Below, piece after piece: positions 43,569 through 54,094 of a stretch of DNA of 64,000 nt. The stretch lies in NCBI RefSeq assembly GCF_020567705.1, contig NZ_JAJDJU010000003.1:143243-207242 (forward strand), in the 5' to 3' direction. Every line of letters starts with the position of its first letter. Positions within the stretch are counted from its first letter, which is position 1. Position numbers and translations under genes: made by a program. Source of the DNA: Acidocella sp. KAb 2-4. Lineage in GTDB: Bacteria > Pseudomonadota > Alphaproteobacteria > Acetobacterales > Acetobacteraceae. The notes under the pieces were generated by a model that was given only the letters and a program-made list of their open reading frames with translations, was not told the DNA's origin and ran no database searches.

Positions 43569-45197
43569 TCAATAACCCGCGCGGGCGGCGGCGCGCAGGA
43601 TGATCGGCGCCGGGTCGATCTCGCCGGGCAGCGTGCCCAGCGCAGACCCGCCCCTGCGCCCCAGCCGTGTGGCGCAATAGGCCGCGGCGATGGCGGGCGG
43701 CGCGTGGCGTAGTAACAGGCTCGCCGCCAGAGCCAGGGCAAGCTCTTCGGTCAGGCGGCGGGCATCGCGCTCCTCGGCGGCGGGGGGCGGGGTGGCCAGC
43801 CATGCGTCCAGCGCCGGATGCAGGCCCTGGGCGCGGGCGATCTCGCCGCGCAGCAGTGCCGCGCCTTGCGGCATGCGGGCGAGGGCGCGCATCACATCCA
43901 GGCAGATGACATTGCCCGAGCCTTCCCACAGCCCGTTCAGCGGCGCGTCGCGATACAGCCGGGCGATGTCGAACTCTTCGATGAAGCCGTTGCCGCCATG
44001 GCATTCCAGCGCCTCGGCGATCATCACCGGGGCGCGCTTGCACACCCAGTATTTGGCCAGCGGCGCCAGGATGCGGCTCAGGGCCAGCTCGCCCTCATCG
44101 CGCGGCGCGGCATCGAGCGCGGCGGCCGCGCGCATCGCCAGCCAGGTGGCGGCCTCGCTCTCCAGCGCCAGATCGGCCAGCACATTGGCCATGGCGGGCT
44201 GCTCCACCAGCCGGCGGCCAAAGGCGGTCCGATACCAGGTATGGTGCAGGGCCAGACGCAGCGCCTGGCGCATTTGCCCGGCGCTGCCCAGCGCGCATTC
44301 CAGCCGGGTGAGATGCGCCATCTCAAGCATGATGGCGATGCCGCGCCCTTCCTCGCCGACGATGCGCGCCTCCAGTCCCCTGAACTCCACCTCGGACGAT
44401 GCGTTGGAGCGGTTACCGGCTTTCTCCTTCAGCCGTTGCAGGCGCAGGAAGTTGCGGCTGCCATCATCGCGCCAGCCTTGCGCCAGAAAGCAGGTCGGCC
44501 CGGCCGCGGTGCGCGCCAGGGTGAGGAACAGATCGGCCACCGGCACTGAGAAGAACCATTTATGCCCGGTAAGCGCATACCAGCCACCGCCGAGTGGCCG
44601 GGCTTCGGTGCTGATCTGCCGCAGATCCGAGCCGCCTTGCTTCTCGGTCATCGCCATGGCCACGGTGAGCGCGCGCTTTTGCCCGGGCGGTAGCGGGCGC
44701 GGGTCGTAAAGCGGTGAGAGGATTTTGTCCTGAAACGCCGCCAGCAGGGCGGGGGCGTGGCGCAGCGCCGCCAGCGCGGCGAAGGTCATCGCCGCCGGGC
44801 AGCCCACCCCGGCCTCGCCCTGCGCCCAGAGATAGGAAAGCGCGGCGCGGGCCAGTTGCGCGCCGGGGCGTGGCTCCGTCCAGCCCAGCGCATGCACCTC
44901 GTCGGACCGCAATAGCCTGAGCAATTCGTGCCAGGCGGGGTGGAAGGCGACCTCGTCTATGCGGTGGCCGTAGCGGTCATATGTGCGCAGTTCCGGCGGG
45001 TAGCGGTTGGCCAGCCGTGCCAGCTCCTGCACATGCGCCGCGCCGATGCGCGCCCCGCACGCGCCAAGGCGCTCCGCCGCCCAACCCGCGCCAAACGCAG
45101 CCACCGCGTCGCGCAGGGGCGCATCGCTTTCCCAGCCATTGAAATTCTCCAGCGGCGGCGGCTGGTTGCGGACTTCATGCGTGGCGTAGCCTGACAT
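43569..45197 (-). CDS. AidB-like acyl-CoA dehydrogenase
   Basis: A 542-residue flavoprotein. It has AidB landmarks: MTEKQGGSDLR, the FAD-site ECHGGNGFIEE and NGLWEGSGNVICLDV. AidB of E. coli is part of the adaptive response to alkylation and has weak isovaleryl-CoA dehydrogenase activity. No ada or alkB is nearby. It is preceded upstream by a 200-base gap. Confidence 0.9.
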   Translation of the reverse strand: MSGYATHEVRNQPPPLENFNGWESDAPLRDAVAAFGAGWAAERLGACGARIGAAHVQELARLANRYPPELRTYDRYGHRIDEVAFHPAWHELLRLLRSDEVHALGWTEPRPGAQLARAALSYLWAQGEAGVGCPAAMTFAALAALRHAPALLAAFQDKILSPLYDPRPLPPGQKRALTVAMAMTEKQGGSDLRQISTEARPLGGGWYALTGHKWFFSVPVADLFLTLARTAAGPTCFLAQGWRDDGSRNFLRLQRLKEKAGNRSNASSEVEFRGLEARIVGEEGRGIAIMLEMAHLTRLECALGSAGQMRQALRLALHHTWYRTAFGRRLVEQPAMANVLADLALESEAATWLAMRAAAALDAAPRDEGELALSRILAPLAKYWVCKRAPVMIAEALECHGGNGFIEEFDIARLYRDAPLNGLWEGSGNVICLDVMRALARMPQGAALLRGEIARAQGLHPALDAWLATPPPAAEERDARRLTEELALALAASLLLRHAPPAIAAAYCATRLGRRGGSALGTLPGEIDPAPIILRAAARAGY

Positions 45198-45253
45198 GCC
45201 GTTCCTCCGGGTTGGACCCCAGCATACACCGCGCGGCCGGGCTGGTCATTCCT

Positions 45254-45382
45254 ATGCCGCGCCGGCCACTGATTCTCACCCAGGCCGAGGTGTTCGCCGA
45301 CAGCAATGGCGGTAAGCGGCTGGTCGCGTTTCTGACCGCGACCATGATGGTGATCGAGGGGCGCGAGGGGATCGTGGACTGA
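45254..45382 (+). CDS. Possible 42-residue hypothetical protein
   Basis: A short plus-strand frame from ATG 45254 to TGA 45382 in the gap between the acyl-CoA dehydrogenase and symporter genes. Its third-position GC is high like neighbouring genes and the peptide is mixed-polarity (begins MPRRPLILTQAEVF). No ribosome site or family is evident; it could be a gene remnant or chance. Confidence 0.25.
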   Translation: MPRRPLILTQAEVFADSNGGKRLVAFLTATMMVIEGREGIVD

Positions 45383-45400
45383 TCCCCGCCGCCGGGCCGG

Positions 45401-46924
45401 TTACAGATAATCGAGCGCGGTGGTTTCGTCCCGGGCGCGGTCATCGGCGATGGCGTGGAAGGCCGGGCTGAGCACCACCGCGACCACGATATTGAGCAGC
45501 ACGGTGGCGAAGGCGATGTAGCTCGGCAGGGTGAAGCCGAGCACATGGAAGGCCCAGATGGAGCCGGTGAAATGGTTCGCCGCCGCCAGCCAGGTGGCGC
45601 TGGCGATGCCCGCGACCCAGCCTGCGAGCAGCGCCCAGCCGTTGAAGAAGCGGGTGAACACCGAGAGCACGATGGCCGGGAAGGTCTGGATGATCCACAT
45701 GCCGCCGAGCAACTGCAACTGCACGGCGTAAGTGGCGGGGATGGCCAGGATGAAGGCCAGCGCCCCGACCACCGTGACGATGGCGAACAGCTTGGCGACC
45801 AGCGTTTCGCCCTGTTGCGAGGGGGCGTGGACGAATTGCGTCCAGATGTCACGGGTGAAGATGTTGGCCGAGGCGATGGCCATGATCGCGGCGGGAACCA
45901 GCGCGCCAATGGCGATGGCGCCGAAGGCCACGCCCACGAACCAGGCCGGGAAGGCGTTGAGCAGCAGCGCCGGCACCGCGAAGCTGGCGCCGTATTTTGC
46001 GAAGCCCCCGGCGAATTGCGGCATCGCCTTCACCCCGGCGGCGATGGCCATGAAGCCCATCGTCGCCAGCAGGCCGAGCAGCAGCGAATAGGCGGGCAGC
46101 AGCACGGCATTGCGCTTGATCACGCGCGGCCCGGCGGCGGAGAGGATGCCCGTCATGGTATGCGGGTAGAGGAACAGCGCCATGGCGCTGCCCAGCGCCA
46201 GCGTGGCGTAGCCCGTATAGGCCCCGCCCGAGCCCGGCGGCGGCGCGGCGAGCAGCAATTTCTGCGCCGGCACCTTGGCGAAGATGGCGCTAAACCCGCC
46301 AAGCTCGGCCGGGATGACGATGACCGCCGCGATCACGGTGAGGTAGATCAGCAGATCCTTGACGATGGAGATCATCGCCGGGGCGCGCAGCCCGGCGGTC
46401 CAGGTGAAGGCGGCGAGCACGGCGAAGGCTGCGATGAGCGGCAGATGCCCCGGCAGGCCGAGCGCGCCGATCACTGTCTGCATACCGACGAGCTGCAGCG
46501 CGATATAGGGCATGGTGGCGACGATGCCGGTGAGCCCGATGGCCAGCGCCAGCCAGCGATTGCCGTAGCGCCCACGTACGAATTCCGGGCCGGTGATGTA
46601 GCCGCGGATCTTGGCCACCCGCCACAGCCGGGGGAAGACGACGTAGAGGATCGGGTAGATCAGCACCGTATAGGGCATGGCGAAGAAGCCGACCGCCCCG
46701 GCGCCGAACATCAGCGCCGGAATGGCGATGAAGGTGTAGGCGGTATAGGCGTCGCCGCCGATCAGGAACCAGGAGACCCAGGTGCCGAAGCGCCGGCCGC
46801 CCAAGCCCCATTCCTCGATATGGCCGAGATTGCCGCCCGCCTGCCAGCGGCTGGCGGCGAAGCCGAGCACCAACACCGCGGCGACGAGCGCGAAAAATAC
46901 GATGGAGGCGGTGGCGTTCTGCAT
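45401..46924 (-). CDS. Sodium:solute symporter (SSS family, monocarboxylate permease-like)
   Basis: 507 residues with about 13 transmembrane helices. The N-terminal GGRRFGTWVSWFLIGGDAYTAYTF and the GPEFVRGRYGNRW loop are typical of the MctP-like branch. It follows a DUF3311 gene, a pairing characteristic of this transporter type, with TGATG overlap (a GTG one codon earlier is possible). Expected cargo is lactate, pyruvate, acetate or similar (inference). Confidence 0.9.
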   Translation of the reverse strand: MQNATASIVFFALVAAVLVLGFAASRWQAGGNLGHIEEWGLGGRRFGTWVSWFLIGGDAYTAYTFIAIPALMFGAGAVGFFAMPYTVLIYPILYVVFPRLWRVAKIRGYITGPEFVRGRYGNRWLALAIGLTGIVATMPYIALQLVGMQTVIGALGLPGHLPLIAAFAVLAAFTWTAGLRAPAMISIVKDLLIYLTVIAAVIVIPAELGGFSAIFAKVPAQKLLLAAPPPGSGGAYTGYATLALGSAMALFLYPHTMTGILSAAGPRVIKRNAVLLPAYSLLLGLLATMGFMAIAAGVKAMPQFAGGFAKYGASFAVPALLLNAFPAWFVGVAFGAIAIGALVPAAIMAIASANIFTRDIWTQFVHAPSQQGETLVAKLFAIVTVVGALAFILAIPATYAVQLQLLGGMWIIQTFPAIVLSVFTRFFNGWALLAGWVAGIASATWLAAANHFTGSIWAFHVLGFTLPSYIAFATVLLNIVVAVVLSPAFHAIADDRARDETTALDYL

Positions 46925-47115
46925 CACTCGGCCTCCTTGCGGGGCTGGCGGTCTTCCACCCGGTAGACGATGTAGATCAGCGCCGAGCCCAGGGGCACGA
47001 CCAGCAGCTGATACCAGTAGAAGAACGGAAAGCCGAACAGGCTGGGCGCGGCGCGGTTGAAGAACGGCACCGCCAGCGCCAGCACAAAGATGAGCAACAG
47101 CAGAATTCGTATCAT
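46924..47115 (-). CDS. DUF3311 small membrane subunit
   Basis: 63 residues: one N-terminal helix (IRILLLLIFVLALAVPFF) and a second containing FPFFYWYQLLVVPLGSA, the DUF3311 signature. Such proteins accompany SSS transporters like an accessory subunit. The ATG at 47115 begins the first helix. Translation is coupled to the symporter. Confidence 0.88.
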   Translation of the reverse strand: MIRILLLLIFVLALAVPFFNRAAPSLFGFPFFYWYQLLVVPLGSALIYIVYRVEDRQPRKEAE

Positions 47116-47173
47116 TTTCGCCCCCCTGGCGGCAGACATGGAGCAGCGTGCCGGGCTTGGCAAGCCGGGCGGG

Positions 47174-47863
47174 TTAGCGGCAGACCGGAACGAATGGCGC
47201 GAGATGCGGCGGCCCGGCGGCGAAATGATGCGCGGGCACGCCACCGCCCGGCAGCGCGAGCAGCGTGGCGCTCACCGTGCCGAAACCGCCCGGATCGGGG
47301 GGCAGGATGTTGAGCTGCGCCGCGCGCTCGCCGGAGGAATCGGCGAGCAGCGCCCCCCACTCGGCGACCGGCGCGGCCGCAAAGCGCGGCAGATGCCGGG
47401 CGATGCGGGGCATCGTGATGTCGTTGGGTTCGCCGGAGGTGATCATGCTTACCCCTTGCGGCAGGGGCAGCGCCTCGGGTCGCCCGGCGCCAAGGCCGCG
47501 CATGAAATAGGCCGCGCCGGCATCGGCCAGCACCATGTTGAAGGCGCGGTATTGCCCGGCATCCAGGCCCGTGATGGCCGCGGCGGCGTGCGCGGCGCTG
47601 GCCTCGCGCAGCGCCAGCAGCGGCAGCTCGCCCCGGCTGCGCTTGCCCGGCGCGGGGCCGAGCGTGCCCTCGCGGTTGAGCACCGCCGCGGCGACCCCGG
47701 CGCGGTTGACGGCCAGCCAGGTGCCGCCGGCCAGCGTATCCCGCCCGCCGCAGATGCCGGGCCAGTATTCGGCCGGCGGCTCCCAGGGACGGCTGCCCAT
47801 CTCGTCGCGGTTGGCGGCGATGAACACGCCCTCGGGGGCGAGGCGCAGGATGATCGAGCACAT
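47174..47863 (-). CDS. NRDE family protein (TANGO2 homologue)
   Basis: 229 residues. It starts MCSIIL, so Cys2 becomes N-terminal after Met removal, and contains the family name motif AANRDE at residues 17-22. TANGO2-like proteins have an NTN-hydrolase-like fold and have been linked to heme trafficking and lipid metabolism; bacterial function is unknown. It begins 3 bases after the NUDIX gene. Confidence 0.9.
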   Translation of the reverse strand: MCSIILRLAPEGVFIAANRDEMGSRPWEPPAEYWPGICGGRDTLAGGTWLAVNRAGVAAAVLNREGTLGPAPGKRSRGELPLLALREASAAHAAAAITGLDAGQYRAFNMVLADAGAAYFMRGLGAGRPEALPLPQGVSMITSGEPNDITMPRIARHLPRFAAAPVAEWGALLADSSGERAAQLNILPPDPGGFGTVSATLLALPGGGVPAHHFAAGPPHLAPFVPVCR

Positions 47864-47866
47864 GGC

Positions 47867-48508
47867 TTAGTCTCGCGCGGCGGCGAGGATCATGTCCAGA
47901 TGATCGGGCACGGCGAAGTCTTCGCGCCGCAGCGCGGCGATGGGCAGCACCCGCACCGCGCCCGCGTCGTCGCCCGCCTGCAAATCCATTTCGCGCAGAT
48001 CGCCGCGCAGCTTCACCCGGAAACCCAGGGTGGAGACGGTGAAGAACTCGCCTTGGCGGATATCGGTGCCGGGCATGTTGTTCCAGGCGCAGCGTATGTC
48101 GAAGGGGCGGTCGAAGAGGCGGTGGCCGATCTGGCGGATCTCGGCCTGGGCCAGCAGGGCGGGGGCGATGCCGGTCTCCTCCACCGCCTCGCGCAGCGCC
48201 GCGGCGCGCGAGGATTCCACCTTGCCATTGACCTCGTCGATGAACCCGCCCGGCACGGCGAGCTTGCCGCGCCCGGGATTATGCAGACGGGTGATGAGCG
48301 CGACCTGGCCGTGATCGTCGAGCAGCACGGCATCGGCGGCGTGGCGCAGATGCGCGCGCCGCGTGGTGCCGTCGGGCAGGGTGAGGCTGCCCAGCTCATG
48401 CACCGCCTGGGCGGGGTCATCGCCAAATTGCCCAGCCCGGCAACGCGCCGCGATCTCGGCCTTCAGTGCCGGATCGACGAGCATGTGGTCATGGATGATC
48501 TCGGTCAC
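47867..48508 (-). CDS. NUDIX hydrolase
   Basis: 213 residues. A NUDIX-box region GGFIDEVNGKVESSRAAALREAVEETGI is present with a slightly longer spacing before the REAVEETG core than the classic form. Metal-dependent hydrolysis of a nucleoside diphosphate derivative is expected; substrate unknown. It is 6 bases after the small membrane protein gene and probably co-transcribed with purB upstream. Confidence 0.85.
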   Translation of the reverse strand: MTEIIHDHMLVDPALKAEIAARCRAGQFGDDPAQAVHELGSLTLPDGTTRRAHLRHAADAVLLDDHGQVALITRLHNPGRGKLAVPGGFIDEVNGKVESSRAAALREAVEETGIAPALLAQAEIRQIGHRLFDRPFDIRCAWNNMPGTDIRQGEFFTVSTLGFRVKLRGDLREMDLQAGDDAGAVRVLPIAALRREDFAVPDHLDMILAAARD

Positions 48509-48514
48509 GGGGCG

Positions 48515-48676
48515 TCAGATGGCTTGCGGCTGCGCCTGGGGCGGGGCAGCGTGCGCGGCTTTGGCCGGCTTGCGGCGGCGTGGCGGGGCGTTGCGGGCCA
48601 TCCCGACCATCCCGCCGATGAGCAGGGCTAGCAAGAAGGCACCGAACACGCCGCCGAACAGGAACGCGACCAGCAT
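48515..48676 (-). CDS. Small single-pass membrane protein
   Basis: 53 residues: one hydrophobic, glycine-rich helix (residues 2-25) followed by a basic, Ala/Pro/Gln-rich cytoplasmic tail. The ATG at 48676 lies 7 bases after the purB stop. No family is recognised. Confidence 0.6.
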   Translation of the reverse strand: MLVAFLFGGVFGAFLLALLIGGMVGMARNAPPRRRKPAKAAHAAPPQAQPQAI

Positions 48677-48683
48677 CGCCGGC

Positions 48684-50015
<1,332 letters not shown>

Positions 50016-50107
50016 CGGCGGGCTCCTCAGCGGCGGAAATTCAGGCACGCCCTAGCCCCGTCCCCCGGCATTGACAAGGCAGGGCAGCCCGCGCCTATGC
50101 GCAGGGC

Positions 50108-50698
50108 ATGGATATTTTGTCCCTGCTGGTGCCGCTGGCGCAGATTCTACTCATCGACTTGGTGCTGGCGGGGGATAATGCCATCGTCATCGGGCTGGCG
50201 GTGGCGCGGCTGGCTCCGGCGCAGCGGCGCAAGGCGATCCTGGCAGGAACGATCGGGGCCACGGTGATCCGTATCCTGTTCGCGCTGGTGGTGGTGCAGC
50301 TGCTGGCGGTGATCGGGCTGACGCTCGCGGGCGGCGTGCTGCTGCTCTGGGTGGCCTGGAAGACCGCGCGCGAGCTGAAGGGCGGCGAGGCGGGTACGCT
50401 GAGCGACGCCCCGGTGCAGACGTTGCGCGGCGCGGTCTGGCGCATCATCGTGGCGGATGTCTCGATGAGCCTCGACAATGTTTTGGGCGTGGCCGGGGTG
50501 GCGCGCGCGCATCCGGTGCTGCTGGCGGTGGGGCTGGTGCTCTCGATCGGGTTGATGGGGCTGGCGGCGAATCTGGTGGCGCGGCTGCTCACCCGCTTCC
50601 ATTGGCTGGCCTGGGTGGGCATCGCCATCATCTTTTATGTGGCGCTGAAGATGATCTGGGAGGGGTGGCACGAGGTTGCCCACGCCCTTCCGGTCTGA
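50108..50698 (+). CDS. TerC/YjbE family integral membrane protein
   Basis: 196 residues, about seven helices. The family's acidic metal-site motifs LVLAGDNAIVIGLA and VADVSMSLDNVLGVAGVA both occur. TerC/YjbE-type proteins (Alx, MeeF/MeeY) export manganese, and some act during extracytoplasmic metallation. No yybP-ykoY riboswitch could be recognised in the short upstream gap. Confidence 0.9.
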   Translation: MDILSLLVPLAQILLIDLVLAGDNAIVIGLAVARLAPAQRRKAILAGTIGATVIRILFALVVVQLLAVIGLTLAGGVLLLWVAWKTARELKGGEAGTLSDAPVQTLRGAVWRIIVADVSMSLDNVLGVAGVARAHPVLLAVGLVLSIGLMGLAANLVARLLTRFHWLAWVGIAIIFYVALKMIWEGWHEVAHALPV

Positions 50699-50707
50699 GC
50701 GGCGGGG

Positions 50708-51364
50708 TTAGCCGATCGGCGTTTCGGGAAAGGCCAGCTCGTGGCGCGAGCGCCATTCCGGCGTCACGTAATTCACGATCAGCGAGCGGCGGATGCCGGT
50801 GATCTTGCGCTTGACGAAGCCGTGCCAGGTGTCGCTGCCGGGGATGAAGATCAGCCCGTGATTGCGCAGGAAGGGCGCGGCGCCGACATGCGCGGCGGGC
50901 GAGGCGAAGATGTCCGTGCCCCAATTCTCGCCCGGCGCCGAGTCGGTGAGGTAGATGAGCATGGTGAAGAATTTGGCACCGATATCGGTGTGCGGCTCCA
51001 GCCAGAAGCCGTCCGTATCCAGGCAGTATTCGATGCGCAGATAGCTGCCCTTGAGGTTGACCGCGCAGCGTTGCGCCAGCCTCTGCACCACCGCCGGGCT
51101 TTGCAGCGCGGCGGCGAGTTCGGCGCAGACCGGGTAGTCCCGCTGCTGCGCGGCGCCGAAGAACCAGCGGGTGGAGTTGTTGGTTTCGCGCCGGCCTTGG
51201 GTGTCCTCAATCCGCGGCGGGGCGAGGGGCAGCGCGACGACTTGCTCCACCATGCGGTCGGGCAGCATGTTGTCCAGCAGCCAATGGCGGTAGGGGGCGG
51301 GTTCCTCGCGCGCGGCGTCCAGGCTGGCCAGAAAATGCGCGGCCGTGGGCGTGGCATCAAGCAT
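50708..51364 (-). CDS. 2-oxoglutarate/Fe(II)-dependent oxygenase, first of a pair
   Basis: A 218-residue double-stranded beta-helix dioxygenase. The iron ligands HxD occur in EPHTDIGAKFF and the distal His in TWHGFVKR, with GIRRSLIVNY supplying the 2OG-binding Arg. Substrate unknown; relatives modify polysaccharides, lipids or peptides. It overlaps the next gene by 8 bases. Confidence 0.83.
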   Translation of the reverse strand: MLDATPTAAHFLASLDAAREEPAPYRHWLLDNMLPDRMVEQVVALPLAPPRIEDTQGRRETNNSTRWFFGAAQQRDYPVCAELAAALQSPAVVQRLAQRCAVNLKGSYLRIEYCLDTDGFWLEPHTDIGAKFFTMLIYLTDSAPGENWGTDIFASPAAHVGAAPFLRNHGLIFIPGSDTWHGFVKRKITGIRRSLIVNYVTPEWRSRHELAFPETPIG

Positions 51365-51980
51365 AATGCATCATCTTCTTGGCTTGGGCGGAGATCTTGT
51401 GGCGCATCAGCTCGCGCTGGGCGGCGAGGCCCGAGGCCATCCAGTTGATCATCACGTAGCGGCGCACGCCGACGAAGGGCTCATGTCCGTGGAAGGATTT
51501 CTCCGACCGGCGGAAGGCGACCAGCGTGCCGAGATCAGGCGGGACTTCGGCGATGGCGTCGTTGATGTCATCCGGCCCGCGCAACAGGCGCAGGCGGCCG
51601 CCCTGGGCTTCCCAGCTTTCGTTGAAATAGAGCAGCGCGGTGACGAGCTTGGCCTCGCTGTCGGTATGGATGCGCCCGTCCTTTTCGGCGCAGCGCCCGC
51701 GCAGGGTTACCATGGTCGGGCGGCCGGTGAGGTCGAGGCCGAATTTGCGCGAGAAGGCGGCGGTCACGGCCGGGCCGGTGAGTTCGCTGATCAGGGCGCG
51801 GAAATGCGGGCCGGGCTGCGTGGCCTCCACCGGCAGCAGGCCGGAATGTTCGATCTCGGGAAAATCGGCACGCACGAGCTGCGCCGTTGCCGGGCGGATG
51901 AAGCCCTGGGTAATGCTGTATTGGAACGGCTCAGTGGCCATCGGCGCTTGCAGGAAGGCCTCAAGGTCGAGATATGACAT
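51357..51980 (-). CDS. 2-oxoglutarate/Fe(II)-dependent oxygenase, second of a pair
   Basis: 207 residues. HxD in GRIHTDSEAKL, distal His in KSFHGHEPF and the 2OG Arg in GVRRYVMINW. It is the upstream member of the pair and only loosely similar to the gene at 50708. A consensus FNR-type box lies 66-79 bases upstream at 52046-52059. Confidence 0.83.
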   Translation of the reverse strand: MSYLDLEAFLQAPMATEPFQYSITQGFIRPATAQLVRADFPEIEHSGLLPVEATQPGPHFRALISELTGPAVTAAFSRKFGLDLTGRPTMVTLRGRCAEKDGRIHTDSEAKLVTALLYFNESWEAQGGRLRLLRGPDDINDAIAEVPPDLGTLVAFRRSEKSFHGHEPFVGVRRYVMINWMASGLAAQRELMRHKISAQAKKMMHYA

Positions 51981-52045
51981 GTAGGTGGTCCGGGTCCGGA
52001 ATGCGAAACTCCGCAGCGGTTAGGCGCTTTGGCGCGCGCCGGGCA

Positions 52046-52059
52046 TTGATGTGGATCAA
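52046..52059. promoter_or_regulatory. Consensus FNR/FixK box between the oxygenase pair and the PilZ gene
   Basis: TTGAT-GTGG-ATCAA matches the FNR/FixK dyad at all ten defined positions. It is in a 174-base divergent interval, about 72 bases from the oxygenase start and about 102 from the PilZ start, so either or both could be controlled by oxygen. Confidence 0.5.
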
Positions 52060-52154
52060 GGGAGGTGCAGTTCGGGCGGGCCGGGGCGCGATCGCAAGAG
52101 ACCCTTAATCAATTCAGGCGATCATTACCTTACATTTCGGTAAGGTGAACGGAT

Positions 52155-52655
52155 ATGCTCGAACAAAACTTCCAGAACTCGCGCACGCAGGATGGTGCGG
52201 CGGCTGCACGCCGCGTTCCGGCGGAACGGCGTGCGGCGCCGCGCTCACCCGTGATCAAGAGCGCCAAGCTGGTGGTCGGCGGCCGCATCAGCCAAAGCGT
52301 GTTTAATTGTCTGGTGCTCGACGAATCCGCCAATGGCGCGATGGTCGATCTCGGGTCGGCCTTCACCCTGCCCGAGGAGCTGGTGCTGCACATGAATTCT
52401 GGTCCGTCCTACAACGCCCGCCGGCGCTGGGCGGCGGGCAGCAAAATGGGGCTGGAATTTGTCGGCGAGGAGCTGGTGAGCGCGGCCACGGCGGCGCGCA
52501 TGGCCGAGATTGGGCGCACCATGCGGGCCATGGGGTTGCCCGTGGCGCTGGAGGAGTTGCGCGAGCACCGCTACTTTGGCCATGCCGAGCTGCGCCGCGT
52601 CGCGGAGGAGGCTGAGGCGGCTTATCTGCGGTTGGAGCGGCTGCTGGCGGGGTAG
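52155..52655 (+). CDS. PilZ domain protein
   Basis: 166 residues. The c-di-GMP-binding PilZ motifs are recognisable though not perfect: the Arg-rich stretch before the barrel (RRVPAERRAAPRSPV) and LDESANGAMVDLG (the DxSxxG element). A helical C-terminal extension follows. It would respond to c-di-GMP if the binding residues are functional. Convergent with the GT39 gene. Confidence 0.78.
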   Translation: MLEQNFQNSRTQDGAAAARRVPAERRAAPRSPVIKSAKLVVGGRISQSVFNCLVLDESANGAMVDLGSAFTLPEELVLHMNSGPSYNARRRWAAGSKMGLEFVGEELVSAATAARMAEIGRTMRAMGLPVALEELREHRYFGHAELRRVAEEAEAAYLRLERLLAG

Positions 52656-52658
52656 GCT

Positions 52659-54032
52659 CTATTTGCGGGCATAGACCGCAATACCCGGATAGCTGCGCCA
52701 GAGCGTGTAATTTTGCGCCAGAGCCGCGTCGAGCAAGGCATAGGCGGCGGGGTTGGTTAGTGGGTCCTGCGGTGCTGGCGCGCGGCGGACGATGAATTGA
52801 GGTTGGCTGGCCAGGATGCGGGTGATTTCAGCAACGGCGTCGACCCCGGCCACGCCAGGCAGCAATTTGCGGGTCAGCACCGAGGGCAGCACATAGCGCG
52901 TCGGCGGCGCGGTGCCGGTGAGCGCGTAGAGGATTGGCTGGCTGTCGAACACATACAGGCTGGCGGGATGTCGGGCTTCGAGGTCGGCCCCCGCGGTGGC
53001 GACGGTGTCGGGCACGGTGGCGTCGCGCAGCGCGTGCTGGGCGGCGCGCAGGGGCAGGGCGAGCGCGGCCAGCAGCAGCGCTGCGCGCCAAACTGGGCGC
53101 GGCGGCAGCGCCGCATACAGCGCGCCGAGGCAGACGCAGAGCGGCGGCAGGGCTTGCAGGAAGTAATGGTCGTAGAAGCTCTTGGCGGCGGCGGCGCCGG
53201 CCAGGGCGCAAAGCAGCCAGAGCGGCGGGAAGACAAGGGCCAGACGCCGCCGCCGCGCCCCCAGCGCCGCCAATGCGAGGGAAGCAGCGTAGAGCCCGCC
53301 CCAGCGCGCCGCCTGGGTCTGTGCCGCCCAGCGCAGGGTGCTGGCCGTGAACGTGCTCCCGGCCCGGCGCAGATTGGCCTGCACGTTGCAGGCCCACCAC
53401 AGAGGCAGTTCGCCATTGGCGGCATACAGGGCGAGGATGGCCGCCAAAGGCGCCGCAACGCCGAGGGCGAAGGGGAAGGCGAGCCGCCAGTCCCGCCGCT
53501 GGTAGAGCAGCAGAAGCAGGATGCAGGGGGCTTCGGTCACCGCAACTTCCTTCACCATCACCGCGCAGCCCAGCGCCAGTCCGGCGGCCCAGGCCGGCGC
53601 CTCGGCCAGCACCGCCAGCACGGCGAGCGCGGTGAAGCTGGCCATGAACAGTTCGGTATTGGCCGAGAGGCCGTCATTGGAGAGCGAGCCCAGCACCAGC
53701 GCCGCGCCAGCCACCCAGGCAGCGGCGCGGCTGGCGGTGAGGCGCGCGGTGATGCCGTAAACGGTGGCCGCCAGCAGCCCGACGAACGCCATGCTCGCCA
53801 CGCGCATCGCCGCCACGCCGGGGATGACCGCCTGGAACGCCGCGAAAATGGCGTAGATGCCGATGGGCTTGTTGTCCCAGATGGTGGTGTAGGGCAGGTG
53901 GCCGAGGCGCCATTGCTGCGCCATCAGGAAATACAGGCTTTCATCCCAGTCCAGCACCGAGCGGTGCAGGACCGGCAGGCGCGTGAGCACCGAGGCGGCG
54001 AGCAGGACCAGGGCGGGGAAGGCGCGGTTCAC
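52659..54032 (-). CDS. Glycosyltransferase family 39 / ArnT-like membrane protein
   Basis: 457 residues with about 11-12 transmembrane helices. The first periplasmic loop carries the acidic VLDWDESLYFLMAQQWRLG motif typical of GT-C enzymes, followed by YTTIWDNKPIG. These use polyprenyl-phosphate sugars to modify lipids or proteins at the outer face of the inner membrane. Start codon GTG at 54032. The donor and acceptor are unknown. Confidence 0.85.
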   Translation of the reverse strand: MNRAFPALVLLAASVLTRLPVLHRSVLDWDESLYFLMAQQWRLGHLPYTTIWDNKPIGIYAIFAAFQAVIPGVAAMRVASMAFVGLLAATVYGITARLTASRAAAWVAGAALVLGSLSNDGLSANTELFMASFTALAVLAVLAEAPAWAAGLALGCAVMVKEVAVTEAPCILLLLLYQRRDWRLAFPFALGVAAPLAAILALYAANGELPLWWACNVQANLRRAGSTFTASTLRWAAQTQAARWGGLYAASLALAALGARRRRLALVFPPLWLLCALAGAAAAKSFYDHYFLQALPPLCVCLGALYAALPPRPVWRAALLLAALALPLRAAQHALRDATVPDTVATAGADLEARHPASLYVFDSQPILYALTGTAPPTRYVLPSVLTRKLLPGVAGVDAVAEITRILASQPQFIVRRAPAPQDPLTNPAAYALLDAALAQNYTLWRSYPGIAVYARK

Positions 54033-54094
54033 GAGGGCGATGCTTGCCAGGGCGCGCGCAGCCGGGCAAGAGAGGCGCCAGCATGGAGGGGTGC

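Noticed and set aside
50016..50107. Possible yybP-ykoY manganese riboswitch before the TerC-family gene
   Set aside because: The 92-base gap to purB is too short and lacks the conserved loop sequences of that riboswitch.
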